Source: CAYNQN01 sp964530525
GTDB lineage: Bacteria; Actinomycetota; Acidimicrobiia; Acidimicrobiales; Acidimicrobilacustridaceae
DNA: 31,177 nucleotides
Assembly (NCBI GenBank): GCA_964530525.1
Contig: CAZHBH010000022.1
Span: 1-31,177 of the forward strand
Direction of reading: 5' to 3'
In this document: piece after piece, positions 1 through 8,402 of the stretch
How the letters are laid out: every line of letters starts with the position of its first letter
Numbering within the stretch: position 1 is the first letter of the stretch
Notes under the pieces: model-generated
The model's database searches: none
What the model saw: the letters and a program-made list of their open reading frames with translations, nothing else
What the model was told of the DNA's origin: nothing
Made by a program: the position numbers and the translations under genes

Positions 1-354
1 CGGTTGTTCACCACGCTCGTGCGGTTCGATGCCGGGTACCACGGCCACTTCAAGTGCAACCGACAGAAGCTCAGCGAGATGCCGGTGCTGTGGGCCTACG
101 CCAGAGACCTATTCCAGACGCCGGGCTTCGGCGACACTGTCGACTTCGACCACATCAAGCGCCACTACTACGTGGTCCAGACCGACCTGAACCCCACGGG
201 GATGGTCCCCGTCGGGCCCGACCTTTCGGGCTGGGCCGATCCCCACGGTCGTGAAGCCCTCGGTGGCCGGCCCTTCGGCGACGGCACCCCGCCCGGGCCG
301 CCGCCGCCCAACGAGGCGGTACCAGAGGGCCACGGGGTCGTGGTCGCGATCTGA
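1..354 (+). CDS. Glutathionyl-hydroquinone reductase (ECM4/YqjG family), 3' end only
   Basis: The reading frame is open from base 1, so the gene starts outside the window; 117 codons plus a TGA remain. The visible part is the C-terminal helical GST domain. RFDAGYHGHFKCN, then a WAYARDL stretch and FDHIKRHYYV, are hallmarks of the ECM4/YqjG omega-GST group. Family members use glutathione to reduce glutathionyl-hydroquinones in the cytoplasm; the catalytic cysteine lies in the missing N-terminal half. After residue ~70 the tail is rich in Gly, Pro and Arg and longer than I would expect, which may be lineage-specific. The next gene is convergent, so no operon partner is visible downstream. Family assignment is strong; substrate is inferred. 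Confidence 0.85.
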   Translation, partial: RLFTTLVRFDAGYHGHFKCNRQKLSEMPVLWAYARDLFQTPGFGDTVDFDHIKRHYYVVQTDLNPTGMVPVGPDLSGWADPHGREALGGRPFGDGTPPGPPPPNEAVPEGHGVVVAI

Positions 355-394
355 CGAGGGCCCTCCCGCCGTCGAGGAGGACGTCAGCGGAGGA

Positions 395-1009
395 TCAGTG
401 CAGGAAGGCAGGGGTGCGGGAGCTCCACCAGCGCCCGAGGCCCCAGTAGTTGCCCGCGTGGAGGAACATCAGGAGCAGCAGAACGAGCGCGAACGCCATG
501 TGCTCACCGTCGATGAGGGGGTTGCTCGACGGGGGGAAGGTCGAGAACCAGATCAGGATGTTGAGCAGGAACCCTCCCCACCCTGCGATCCGCATGGCGA
601 TGCCGAGGACGAGCGCGATGCCCAGGCCCCCGATCGCGACCATCCAACCCAGGTCGTCGACGCCCGTCGGGAGGTTCTGGGGGATGAACGCCAGAGGCCC
701 GTGGGTGCTGTTCTCCACGAACCCTGCTGTCGGGGAGTGCGAGAACCCCGAAGAGATCCATCCCTTCGAGGCATCGACCTCGAAGTGCCACCCGTAGTCC
801 ACGGGCGCACCCTCGACCACGGGACCCTTGTTGCTGTAGGTGATCCCGAACCCCTGGGCGACGAAGGCCCACAGGTACACGAGCCCGAGGCCGATCCGCA
901 GCAGGGCCGACACCACGGCGACCGGTGTGGTGACGCGGATCTCGCCATGCTCGTCGAGGTCCACGCCTCCCTCGTTGCCACCACCAGGCTTCGTCTCGGG
1001 AACTGACAT
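395..1009 (-). CDS. DoxX/DoxD-like integral membrane protein
   Basis: This is a 204-aa protein with an ATG start preceded by a perfect AGGAGGT ribosome site six bases upstream. Membrane segments are visible near residues 28-50, 118-140, 140-155 and 170-186. The first, with a ...LLRIGLGLVYLWAF pattern, and the last, with LVLLLLMFLHAGNYWGLG, are typical of the DoxX superfamily, whose better known members are subunits of a thiosulfate:quinone oxidoreductase or partners in redox stress. A large loop (residues ~55-110) sits outside the first helix, as in several actinobacterial homologues. It is divergent from the amino-acid ABC operon. The exact substrate cannot be read from sequence. Confidence 0.75.
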   Translation of the reverse strand: MSVPETKPGGGNEGGVDLDEHGEIRVTTPVAVVSALLRIGLGLVYLWAFVAQGFGITYSNKGPVVEGAPVDYGWHFEVDASKGWISSGFSHSPTAGFVENSTHGPLAFIPQNLPTGVDDLGWMVAIGGLGIALVLGIAMRIAGWGGFLLNILIWFSTFPPSSNPLIDGEHMAFALVLLLLMFLHAGNYWGLGRWWSSRTPAFLH

Positions 1010-1181
1010 GGCGACCTCCTCGCCGACGCCAGAACGCTACTCCCGGAACCCTGGGGAGATCGGGATCCCGGAACGCCGGTGAGACCGGGGGTTGCGCCGA
1101 AGGGCGGGGTGGCTGGGACGAGCAGGCGATCGTTGCTTCAACTACCGTCACCTGACAACGGACGAGAAGGAGGGGCGCCCT

Positions 1182-2261
1182 ATGCGGAAGCACCGACCGA
1201 TCTTGTTTCTGGCCCTTGCCTGCCTACTGGTGGGCTCTGCATGCGCCAGCGGCGATTCCAGTGCACCTGACGACACGGGGTCCAACGGCGGCGGCCAGGG
1301 GGAGGGGGTGATGCAACGGGTGCTGGATCGCGGATCGCTCCGCTGCGGCACGAGGGATGACCTCCCCGGGTTCGCGTCACTCGACCCATCAGGCGACCAC
1401 GTGGGCTTCGATGCCGACTTCTGCAGGGTGATCGCTGCGGCCGTGCTGGGGGACGCCGACGCCGTGGAGTTCGTCGACGTGGCCACCGCCGATCGGTTCA
1501 CCGCCCTGCAATCGGGTGAGATCGACGTCCTGGTCCGCAACACCACCTGGACCGCCACGCGCGACGGCTCCGAGGGGGCAACCTTCTTGGCGACGACCTT
1601 CTACGACGGCCAGGGGATGATGGTGTCGGCCGACTCGGGCATCACCTCGATCGAGGGACTCGCCGGACGGGTGGTCTGCGTGGCCGGGGGGACGACGACG
1701 GAGGGTAACGTCGCCACCGAGTTCGAGCGGCTGGGACTGGCCGTGCCGGAGGTGCTCACCTTCGACAACGTCGACCTGCTCCAGAGCGCCTTCGAGTCGG
1801 GGCGTTGCGACGGGTGGTCGTCGGATCGCAGCCAGCTCACGGGACTCCGCGCCAGCTACCCGGCCGGTCCCGACTCGCTCGTGATACTCGACACGACCTT
1901 CTCGAAGGAGCCGCTGGGTCCGGCCGTGCGGGACGGCGACTCCCGCTGGGCTCAGGCGGTCGAGTGGGCGGTGCTCGCCACCATCCAGGGCGAAGAGCTC
2001 GGTCTCAGCTCGCAGAACGTGGAGCAGGTGAGATCCACGAGCGACGACCCCACGGTGCGCCAGTTCCTCGGCGTGGAGGTCGACGGGGCGGTGCTGGACC
2101 CGGGCCTGGGACTCCCCACCGACTTCGCCTACCAGGTGATCCTCCAGGTGGGTAACTACGAGCAGATCTACGAGAGCTCGATCGCTCCGTTGGGGCTGGC
2201 GCGGGGCACCAACGCGCTGTGGACCGAAGGCGGGCTCCTCTACGCTCCGCCCTATCGCTGA
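1182..2261 (+). CDS. aapJ: Amino-acid ABC transporter substrate-binding lipoprotein (AapJ-like)
   Basis: This 359-aa extracytoplasmic solute receptor is the first gene of a J-Q-M-P operon. The start is the ATG at 1182 because AAGGAGGGG lies 6-15 bases upstream and the N-terminus is then a clean lipoprotein signal (MRKHRPILFLALACLLVGSAC, with Cys21 as the likely lipidated residue) followed by a Ser/Gly/Asp linker. The body begins VMQRVLDRGSLRCGTRDD and contains GFDADFCRVIAAA, the usual start of family-3 polar amino-acid binding proteins. YDGQGMMV and the hinge region follow. About 330 residues of mature domain is the longer AapJ size rather than the ~230 of HisJ. It should bind polar L-amino acids outside the membrane and pass them to the two permeases. 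Confidence 0.88.
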   Translation: MRKHRPILFLALACLLVGSACASGDSSAPDDTGSNGGGQGEGVMQRVLDRGSLRCGTRDDLPGFASLDPSGDHVGFDADFCRVIAAAVLGDADAVEFVDVATADRFTALQSGEIDVLVRNTTWTATRDGSEGATFLATTFYDGQGMMVSADSGITSIEGLAGRVVCVAGGTTTEGNVATEFERLGLAVPEVLTFDNVDLLQSAFESGRCDGWSSDRSQLTGLRASYPAGPDSLVILDTTFSKEPLGPAVRDGDSRWAQAVEWAVLATIQGEELGLSSQNVEQVRSTSDDPTVRQFLGVEVDGAVLDPGLGLPTDFAYQVILQVGNYEQIYESSIAPLGLARGTNALWTEGGLLYAPPYR

Positions 2262-2321
2262 GGTCGAACGCCTGACCCGAGGACCATCGAGGAGCTGCTT
2301 CGAGCCGTCTCGTGAGAGGTC

Positions 2322-3530
2322 GTGCGGAGCCGAGCCCGGGCGAGTGGGCCCTGGGTCCCCGTGATCGCGAGGCCCTCCAGGGCGACCGGCAAGCACCGGC
2401 CACCCTGGCGCGACGTCCGGGTGCTGCGCTGGGCGTTCCAGATAGCAGTGGCCGTCGTGGTGGTGGTCGTCGCGTTCGTGCTCATGAACAACCTCCAGGT
2501 CAACAGCCAGCGGCTCGGCATCCCCACCGGCTTCGACTACCTGGGCCGCCCCTCCCAGTTCCCCATCCCCGACACCGAGTTCCGCCAGACCCAGCCCGTC
2601 CGTGATGCCGTGGTCGTCGGCCTGGGGAACACGCTGCGCGTCTCGATCACGGGCATCGTGCTGGCGACGATCCTCGGGACGGTGATCGGGGTGGCGCGCC
2701 TGTCGGGCAACTTCTTGTTGCGGAGCCTCGCTCGGGTCTACGTGGAGGGGCTGCGGAACATCCCGCTGCTGCTGATAATCGTCTTCTCCTACATCGGCTT
2801 GGCACTCGGAACCTTCCCCAGGGAGGAACCTTGGGCGCCGTTCGGGCTGACCGTGGTCTCGAACCGAGGCGTGTGGGTGCCGTGGTACAGCGGCGTGAGC
2901 GCCCTGCTGGTCGCCGGCATCGCCATGTCCGCCGGGGTCGCTGTGTGGGTGGTCACCCGGTGGCGCCGCTCCGTGAACGAGCGGACGGGAACGCCCCAGC
3001 GAACGGTGCTCTGGGCGTTTCCGGTAGGTCTGGCGGTCGTGGCGATCGGTTGGTTCGCAAGCGATGCGCACATCGCCATCCCGGCGGTCTCGGGTCGGCA
3101 GGGCGAGGGCGGGATCCGCATGAGCCCCGAGTACTTCGCCATCCTGTTCGCCCTGGTCATCTACACCTCCAGCCACATCGCCGAGATCATCCGCGGATCG
3201 ATCCAGGCGGTCGACCGGGGCCAGCGGGAGGCGGCGGAGGCGCTCGCGCTCAGCAGCGTGCAGCGCCTCCGGTTCGTGATCCTGCCGCAGGCCTTCAGGG
3301 TGGCGTTGCCACCTCTTGGCAACCAGTACCTCAACCTCCTGAAGAACAGCACGCTGGGCGCGGTGGTCAGCTACTACGAGCTCGCCCAGGTCACGTCCAT
3401 CAGCGTCGCCAACGGGGCCCCGCCGATCCCCTCCTACATGCTCACGCTGGGGATCTTCGTGGTGCTCTCGCTGCTGCTGTCGGGGGCGGTAAACGTGGTG
3501 AACCGGCGCCTGGCCGTCGTGGAGCGATGA
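2322..3530 (+). CDS. aapQ: Amino-acid ABC transporter permease (AapQ-like)
   Basis: This membrane permease is up to 402 aa long. The earliest GTG is used, but the start is uncertain: the first ~30 residues are Arg/Pro-rich and the first membrane helix begins near residue 38 (AFQIAVAVVVVVVAFVLMNN). The His/Glu/Gln permease TM core follows (TLRVSITGIVLATILGTVIG). A long insertion between helices, containing WVPWYSG and a second hydrophobic stretch, is characteristic of AapQ as opposed to shorter permeases. The EAA loop that docks on the ATPase reads EAAEALALSSVQRLRFVILP. The gene ends in an ATGA overlap with the next permease, showing translational coupling. It forms half of the heterodimeric membrane channel. 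Confidence 0.87.
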   Translation: MRSRARASGPWVPVIARPSRATGKHRPPWRDVRVLRWAFQIAVAVVVVVVAFVLMNNLQVNSQRLGIPTGFDYLGRPSQFPIPDTEFRQTQPVRDAVVVGLGNTLRVSITGIVLATILGTVIGVARLSGNFLLRSLARVYVEGLRNIPLLLIIVFSYIGLALGTFPREEPWAPFGLTVVSNRGVWVPWYSGVSALLVAGIAMSAGVAVWVVTRWRRSVNERTGTPQRTVLWAFPVGLAVVAIGWFASDAHIAIPAVSGRQGEGGIRMSPEYFAILFALVIYTSSHIAEIIRGSIQAVDRGQREAAEALALSSVQRLRFVILPQAFRVALPPLGNQYLNLLKNSTLGAVVSYYELAQVTSISVANGAPPIPSYMLTLGIFVVLSLLLSGAVNVVNRRLAVVER

Positions 3531-4833
3531 GCCCTTCCGTGCCGCGCCGAGGTTCCGGGGCCTCCCCGCTGACGACGCCCCCCATCGGCGACGGCCCTCC
3601 GGGCGCGGCTTCTCCCTCGACTCCTACCCGTGCGTCATGGTCCGCTGTTCGCAGGTGGGTGCGATCCAACCTGTTCCGGAGCCGCCTCGACGCTGCGGTG
3701 ACGGTGGTGGCGGGGGCTGCGGCGGTGGCTCTCGTGCTGTGGGTGCTGCGCTTCGTGTTCATGACCGGTCGCTGGGAGATCGTCGACGTGAACCTGAAGC
3801 TGCTGCTGGTGGGCCGCTATCCCGACGAGCAGCTCTGGAGGGTGTCGGTGACCGTGGTGGTCGCATCGACGCTCGCGGGAGCGCTTGCCGGGATGATCCA
3901 CCAGCGCCAGGTCGTGGCGGGCACCTCGACGACCAGCGGCCTGAGCCCGCTCGGTCGTGCCCTCGACGTCCTCGAGCGGTTCTGGCCCCTGGTGCTGGGG
4001 GCAGGGGTGCTGCTGCTGCTCTCGGGGACGACCGGGCCCTGGCTCGTCGCTGCAGGCGTGCTCGTCGGTTGCCTGGCTGGGCGCTTCCTCGGTGTTCGGC
4101 TGCCCCGTTCGTCTCACTGGGCCCTGGTGGTCGCGGTGCTCCTGGCGCCGTTCGTGGCGGTCGCCTTCATCACCAGGGCGGCAGGGTGGGACGACTGGGG
4201 CGGTCTGATGCTCAACGTCTTCATCGCGCTGGCCTCCATGGTGCTGTGCTTCCCGGTGGGAGTTCTCGCGGCGCTGGGCAGGCGCTCGTCGCTGCCGCTG
4301 ATCCGCTGGCTGTGCACCGGCTACATCGAGCTGCTGCGCGGGGCACCCCTGTTCGTGTTGCTGCTGATGGCGCACGTGGCGCTGGGCTTCTTCGTCCCCA
4401 CCGAGATGGCGCCCGGAAGCGTCGTGCGCGCGATCGTCGTGTACACGCTGTTCACGGGTGCCTACATGGCCGAGATCGTGAGGGGTGGACTCCAGTCTGT
4501 GCCCTCGGGTCAGTCGGAGGCCGCCCGGGCGCTCGGCCTGTCGCCGGTGAGGGTCACCTCGCACGTCGTGCTGCCCCAGGCGTTGCGCAACGTGATCCCG
4601 GCTCAGGTGGGCCAGCTCATCAGCCTCTTCAAGGACACCACGCTCGCCGGCTACGCCATGGGCCTGTTCGAGCTGCTCAGCGTGGGTGAGGCGATAACGC
4701 AGCAGGACGCCTTCCGAGGCCAGCAGCTCTACTTCGAGGTGTTCGCGTTCGTGGGGTTGCTGTTCTGGTTGGGCTCGTACACGATGTCGCGGGAGAGCCA
4801 GCGCATCGAGAGGAAGCTTGGAGTGGGGCGGCG

Positions 4834-4837
<4 letters not shown>
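3527..4837 (+). CDS. aapM: Amino-acid ABC transporter permease (AapM-like)
   Basis: This second permease subunit has 436 aa and starts at the ATG inside the ATGA overlap with aapQ. The N-terminal ~45 residues are Pro/Ser-rich and hydrophilic. Membrane segments run from about residue 60, with several in the 130-215 insertion typical of AapM. The conserved C-terminal core contains YIELLRGAPLFVLLLM, VYTLFTGAYMAEIVRGG and an EAA loop (EAARALGLSPVRVTSHVVLP). The ending PQALRNVIPAQVGQ...LFKDTTL is very typical of polar amino-acid permeases. Its stop overlaps the ATPase start by 4 bases (ATGA). Confidence 0.88.
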
Positions 4838-5682
<845 letters not shown>

Positions 5683-5690
5683 CGCGCCGC

Positions 5691-5718
5691 GGCCAGCGGC
5701 CAGCGGCCAGCGGCCAGC
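5691..5718. repeat. Four tandem copies of a 7-bp unit (GGCCAGC)
   Basis: Four perfect head-to-tail GGCCAGC units follow the aapP stop codon by nine bases. The unit is GC-only apart from one A and can fold poorly on itself. It could be a slippage-prone spacer or part of an operon end. No known function is assigned. Confidence 0.85.
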
Positions 5719-5750
5719 GCGGGGCGGGTGGTTCCTGCTCCCATCGCCCC

Positions 5751-5768
5751 GTGACCGTGACCGTGACC
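5751..5768. repeat. Three tandem copies of a 6-bp unit (GTGACC)
   Basis: Three perfect GTGACC units in the same intergenic gap as the 7-bp repeat, about 55 bases upstream of the sigma-B-like promoter. They may be simple slippage or repeated binding half-sites; nothing here decides between these. Confidence 0.7.
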
Positions 5769-5823
5769 CGTGGCCGGCGCCCCGCCATCGTCGACGGGGG
5801 CCTGGCTCCGGACCTGCCTGACC

Positions 5824-5848
5824 GTTTAGGGGAGTCGGCCTCGGGTAG
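5824..5848 (+). promoter_or_regulatory. Sigma-B/sigma-F type promoter (GTTT-N15-GGGTAG)
   Basis: GTTT at 5824-5827 and GGGTAG at 5843-5848 are separated by exactly 15 bases, matching the actinobacterial general-stress sigma factor consensus (GTTT, 15-17 bp, GGGTA). The predicted transcript would start near 5855, giving a leader of about 43 bases before the ATG at 5898, with TAAGGAG as its ribosome site. Confidence 0.6.
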
Positions 5849-5897
5849 ACGCGGAAGGTCACGGAAGCCGAGGGAAGACGACGTTAAGGAGACGGTG

Positions 5898-6140
5898 ATG
5901 ACTGATGTTCAAGCTGCCACAGAGTCAGGTGGCGTCACCGGTACAGATGACAAGGTCTACAACATCATGTGGTTCACGGAGGCGTGCCTCAGCAACGCTC
6001 TGAGGCTCGACACCTACATCAAGGACGCCGAGCGCTCTGGCGACCAGGAGCTGGCCGACTTCTTCCGCCGGGCGCAGGCGGAGAGCCGCAAGGGAGGCGA
6101 GCAGGGCAAGCAGATGTTGGCCACGCGCCTGTCGAGCTGA
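5898..6140 (+). CDS. Small helical protein, probably stress-induced, function unknown
   Basis: This is an 80-aa protein. The ATG at 5898 is chosen because TAAGGAG lies 6-12 bases upstream and the promoter ends upstream of it; earlier in-frame starts lie in repetitive intergenic DNA. An acidic, Thr/Ser-rich N-terminus (~20 residues) leads into two predicted amphipathic helices, roughly 22-48 (YNIMWFTEACLSNALRLDTY) and 50-75 (ELADFFRRAQAESRKGGEQG). The helical hairpin resembles half of a ferritin-like/rubrerythrin bundle, but I see no clear metal-ligand pair, so I do not call it that. It is monocistronic and flanked by a stress-type promoter and a strong hairpin terminator. Confidence 0.75.
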   Translation: MTDVQAATESGGVTGTDDKVYNIMWFTEACLSNALRLDTYIKDAERSGDQELADFFRRAQAESRKGGEQGKQMLATRLSS

Positions 6141-6156
6141 GCTCGGCCTCCCTTCC

Positions 6157-6193
6157 GGTGCTCCGGGGTTGACAACTGCCGCCCCGGAGCACC
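6157..6193. terminator. Strong hairpin between convergent genes
   Basis: A perfect 12-bp inverted repeat (GGTGCTCCGGGG / CCCCGGAGCACC) at 6157-6168 and 6182-6193 has a 13-base loop. It lies between the stop of the 80-aa gene (6140) and the stop of the convergent hydrolase gene (6278). There is no U-run, as is usual in high-GC actinobacteria. It probably serves both strands. Confidence 0.8.
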
Positions 6194-6277
6194 TCTGCGG
6201 CTGCCCTGCCTTCCGCACGATGCCGTGCGGCCGGCCCGCACGGGCCGTCTAGCTTCCTGGCGCCGCGCTGGGCATCG

Positions 6278-6859
6278 TCAGGAGAAGAGGTAGCTGCGGA
6301 TGGCGCTCGCCACCTCTTCGTCGGCACCCTTGAGGTCGTGGCCCTTGCCATCGATCCAGACGTGGGTGACGGCGGATGGGATGGCGGCGGTCGCCCGCTC
6401 CAGCTCGTCGGGCTTGCCGAACGCGTCCCTGGTGCCCGAGACGAACAGGCACGGAACGTCGATGGCGGGGAAGTGGTCGACCCTCAGACGGTCGGGCTTG
6501 CCGGGAGGATGCAGCGGATAGGCGACGAGCACGAGGGCCGAGGCAGGTAGCCCCTCGGCCACCGCCATCGAGCACATGCGCCCGCCCATCGAGCGCCCGC
6601 CGAGCGCCAGCCTCTCGGCTGCGATCCCCAGATGGTCGGCCAGCTCGGTCGCCTCCTCCCTCACCGCAGCGATCAGCTTCGGCGCCCGATCCGGGGCCTT
6701 CCGGCCCTCCTTGCGATAGGGGAAGTCGGCCCGGCGCACGGGGAGGGGCGCGAGGTCGCGCTCGATGGCCACGAGGCTCGGGTGGTCGGCTCCGGTGCCC
6801 GCACCTGGGAAGAGCAGTAGCCCTTCCGGAGGTGCCGGTCGCTTCCTAGGTCTTCCCAT
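6278..6859 (-). CDS. Alpha/beta hydrolase of the Tex30/KANL3 (dienelactone hydrolase-like) group
   Basis: This 193-aa protein starts at the ATG at 6859, with GAGGA about 8-12 bases upstream; in-frame GTGs just upstream are alternatives, and the frame stays open through the shadow of the next gene. It begins with a GLLLFPGAGTGADHP strand-loop typical of the oxyanion region. The nucleophile elbow is GGRSMGG (Ser near residue 98), a late Asp lies in VSGTRDAFGKP, and the catalytic His is in GKGHDLKG. The layout matches short single-domain hydrolases. Substrate is unknown. It is the last gene of the minus-strand run, upstream of the bidirectional terminator. Confidence 0.85.
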   Translation of the reverse strand: MGRPRKRPAPPEGLLLFPGAGTGADHPSLVAIERDLAPLPVRRADFPYRKEGRKAPDRAPKLIAAVREEATELADHLGIAAERLALGGRSMGGRMCSMAVAEGLPASALVLVAYPLHPPGKPDRLRVDHFPAIDVPCLFVSGTRDAFGKPDELERATAAIPSAVTHVWIDGKGHDLKGADEEVASAIRSYLFS

Positions 6860-6921
6860 CACCACATCCTCGCAAGCAGATCGCGCTCCGAGGAGGACCT
6901 GGCTCGTCGGCGGGAGCGCGC

Positions 6922-7908
6922 CTAGAGCTTCGGGAGCTCCTGCTGACGGCCGACCAGCGGCCGGAGCGGGTCTCCTTTGGCAGCGAGGTGGTCGAGGACG
7001 TTCCCGATGTTCCAGCGGTCGGGCCGCAGGTCGGGGTCGTCGAGCTCCTCCCACGTGATCGGCACCGACACGGGAGCCCCCGGTGCGGGCCGCGTGCTGA
7101 AGGGGGCTACCAGGGTCTTGTTGATGGCGTTCTGGGTGTAGTCGAGCCTGGTGAGGCCCTTGCGCTTGGAGACCTCCCACTCCCAGCTGACCATCTCCGG
7201 CACGGTCTGGCCGACCGCACGAGAGACGGTCTCCACCCACTGGCGGGTGTCGTCGAAGCTGTAACCCGCCGCCACGGGCACCCAGATCTGGATGCCGCGC
7301 TTGCCGGTGACCTTGGGTGCGCCCAGCACGTCGAGGTGCTCCAGGGCGCTCCGGTAGAGCCGAGCAAGCACCAGGGCGTCGTCGAAGGTCGCCTTCGTGC
7401 CCGGGTCGATGTCGATCATCGCCCAGGTGGGCTGGCGGGGGTGCTCGGCGGCCGACGTCCATGGGTGCATCTCGACGGCTCCGTAGTTGGCGGCCCAGGC
7501 GACCGCCGCCGGCGAGTCGAGCACGAAGTACAGCTCGGTCTCGCCCGGATCGGCGTCCTCGTTGCGCCAGCGCGTCAGCCAGTCGGGAGCGTGTCCGGGA
7601 GCAGCCTTGTGCCAGAACCCCGGCTTGTCGATGCCGTCGGGGAAGCGGTGCATGTTCACCGGGCGGTCGGCGAGGTAGGGGAGCATCGCCGGGGCCACCG
7701 CCGCGTTGTACCGGATGAGGTCGCGCTTGGTGAGCTCGTCGGGACCCCGGGGCCCGCCCGGGAATAGGACCTTGTCGAGGTTGGTGAGTCGCAGGGTCTG
7801 CCCGCCCAGCTGCCAGTCGCCCTGCTTGCCGAGCTCGTCCAGCGCCTCCAGCTCGTCGGGCGTGGGGGCCTCCCACCTCGAGTCTTCCGAAGTGGGGGGC
7901 GAGCCCAC
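6922..7908 (-). CDS. Stand-alone LigD-type primase-polymerase domain (NHEJ)
   Basis: This 328-aa protein starts at the GTG at 7908, sharing one base with the stop of the upstream DUF1801 gene. It matches the archaeo-eukaryotic primase-like polymerase domain of bacterial LigD: LTNLDKVLFP, the DRPVNMHRFP strand, FWHKAAP, and the metal-binding pair D166/D168 in AMIDIDPGT, then VTGKRGIQIWVPV. In bacteria this enzyme adds or fills nucleotides at double-strand breaks with Ku and an ATP-dependent ligase. No ligase, phosphoesterase domain or Ku gene is attached or nearby, so here the polymerase is a separate polypeptide, as in several actinobacteria. Confidence 0.9.
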   Translation of the reverse strand: MGSPPTSEDSRWEAPTPDELEALDELGKQGDWQLGGQTLRLTNLDKVLFPGGPRGPDELTKRDLIRYNAAVAPAMLPYLADRPVNMHRFPDGIDKPGFWHKAAPGHAPDWLTRWRNEDADPGETELYFVLDSPAAVAWAANYGAVEMHPWTSAAEHPRQPTWAMIDIDPGTKATFDDALVLARLYRSALEHLDVLGAPKVTGKRGIQIWVPVAAGYSFDDTRQWVETVSRAVGQTVPEMVSWEWEVSKRKGLTRLDYTQNAINKTLVAPFSTRPAPGAPVSVPITWEELDDPDLRPDRWNIGNVLDHLAAKGDPLRPLVGRQQELPKL

Positions 7909-8336
7909 TAGACCATCTCGCCCGGCAGCTCGCTGGCCTGTTCGATCCAGGACCGCAGCTGGGCCTCGTCGAGCTCGTCGTGCTCGTAGACGTCGAGGTA
8001 CCGGACCTCATCGTGCTTAGCGGCCTTCGGGGGCTCGGGATCCAGGGAGGTTCCCTTGAAGAACTGGAGCTGCACGTACTTCGTGTAGCAACGGAAGGCC
8101 ACGAACCAGCCCTCGCCCTCGAAGCCGTAGAACGGCTGGTTCCACTTCACCGCCTTGTGCACGTCTGGCACCGTCGTGGAGATGATCTCGTCGAGGCGCT
8201 CGCCGAGGTCCCGCTTCCAGCCCGGCATCGCGGCTATGTAGTCCTGCACGGGTCCGTCACCCTCGCCCTTGGGGATCTGGGGGTTGCCTCCGGAGAGCAG
8301 CTTGGGCGCAGGGCGGTCGTCTTCGGGGTCGGTCAT
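7908..8336 (-). CDS. DUF1801 (YdhG/YjbR-like) protein
   Basis: This 142-aa protein starts at the ATG at 8336 (MTDPEDDRPAP), with AGGA nine bases upstream; a longer frame to 8363 adds nine unlikely residues. The core DYIAAMPGWKRDLGERLDEII, then KAVKWNQPFYGFEGEGWFVAF and VQLQFFKG, is the DUF1801 fold, an iron-chaperone-like/YdhG domain of uncertain role that often sits near DNA repair or regulatory genes. Its TAG stop overlaps the GTG of the LigD-type polymerase by one base, so the two are co-translated and may work together. Confidence 0.88.
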   Translation of the reverse strand: MTDPEDDRPAPKLLSGGNPQIPKGEGDGPVQDYIAAMPGWKRDLGERLDEIISTTVPDVHKAVKWNQPFYGFEGEGWFVAFRCYTKYVQLQFFKGTSLDPEPPKAAKHDEVRYLDVYEHDELDEAQLRSWIEQASELPGEMV

Positions 8337-8402
8337 CGGCTTCGGTCCTCGTGGGGGGTCCATCGAACAGCGCCGGCATTCTCCCGCACTCCGAGGCAGC
8401 GG

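Noticed and set aside
1389..3176. Minus-strand frame of 595 codons under the aap operon
   Set aside because: Antisense shadow of a well-supported ABC transporter operon, with unnatural His/Arg/Asp-rich composition.
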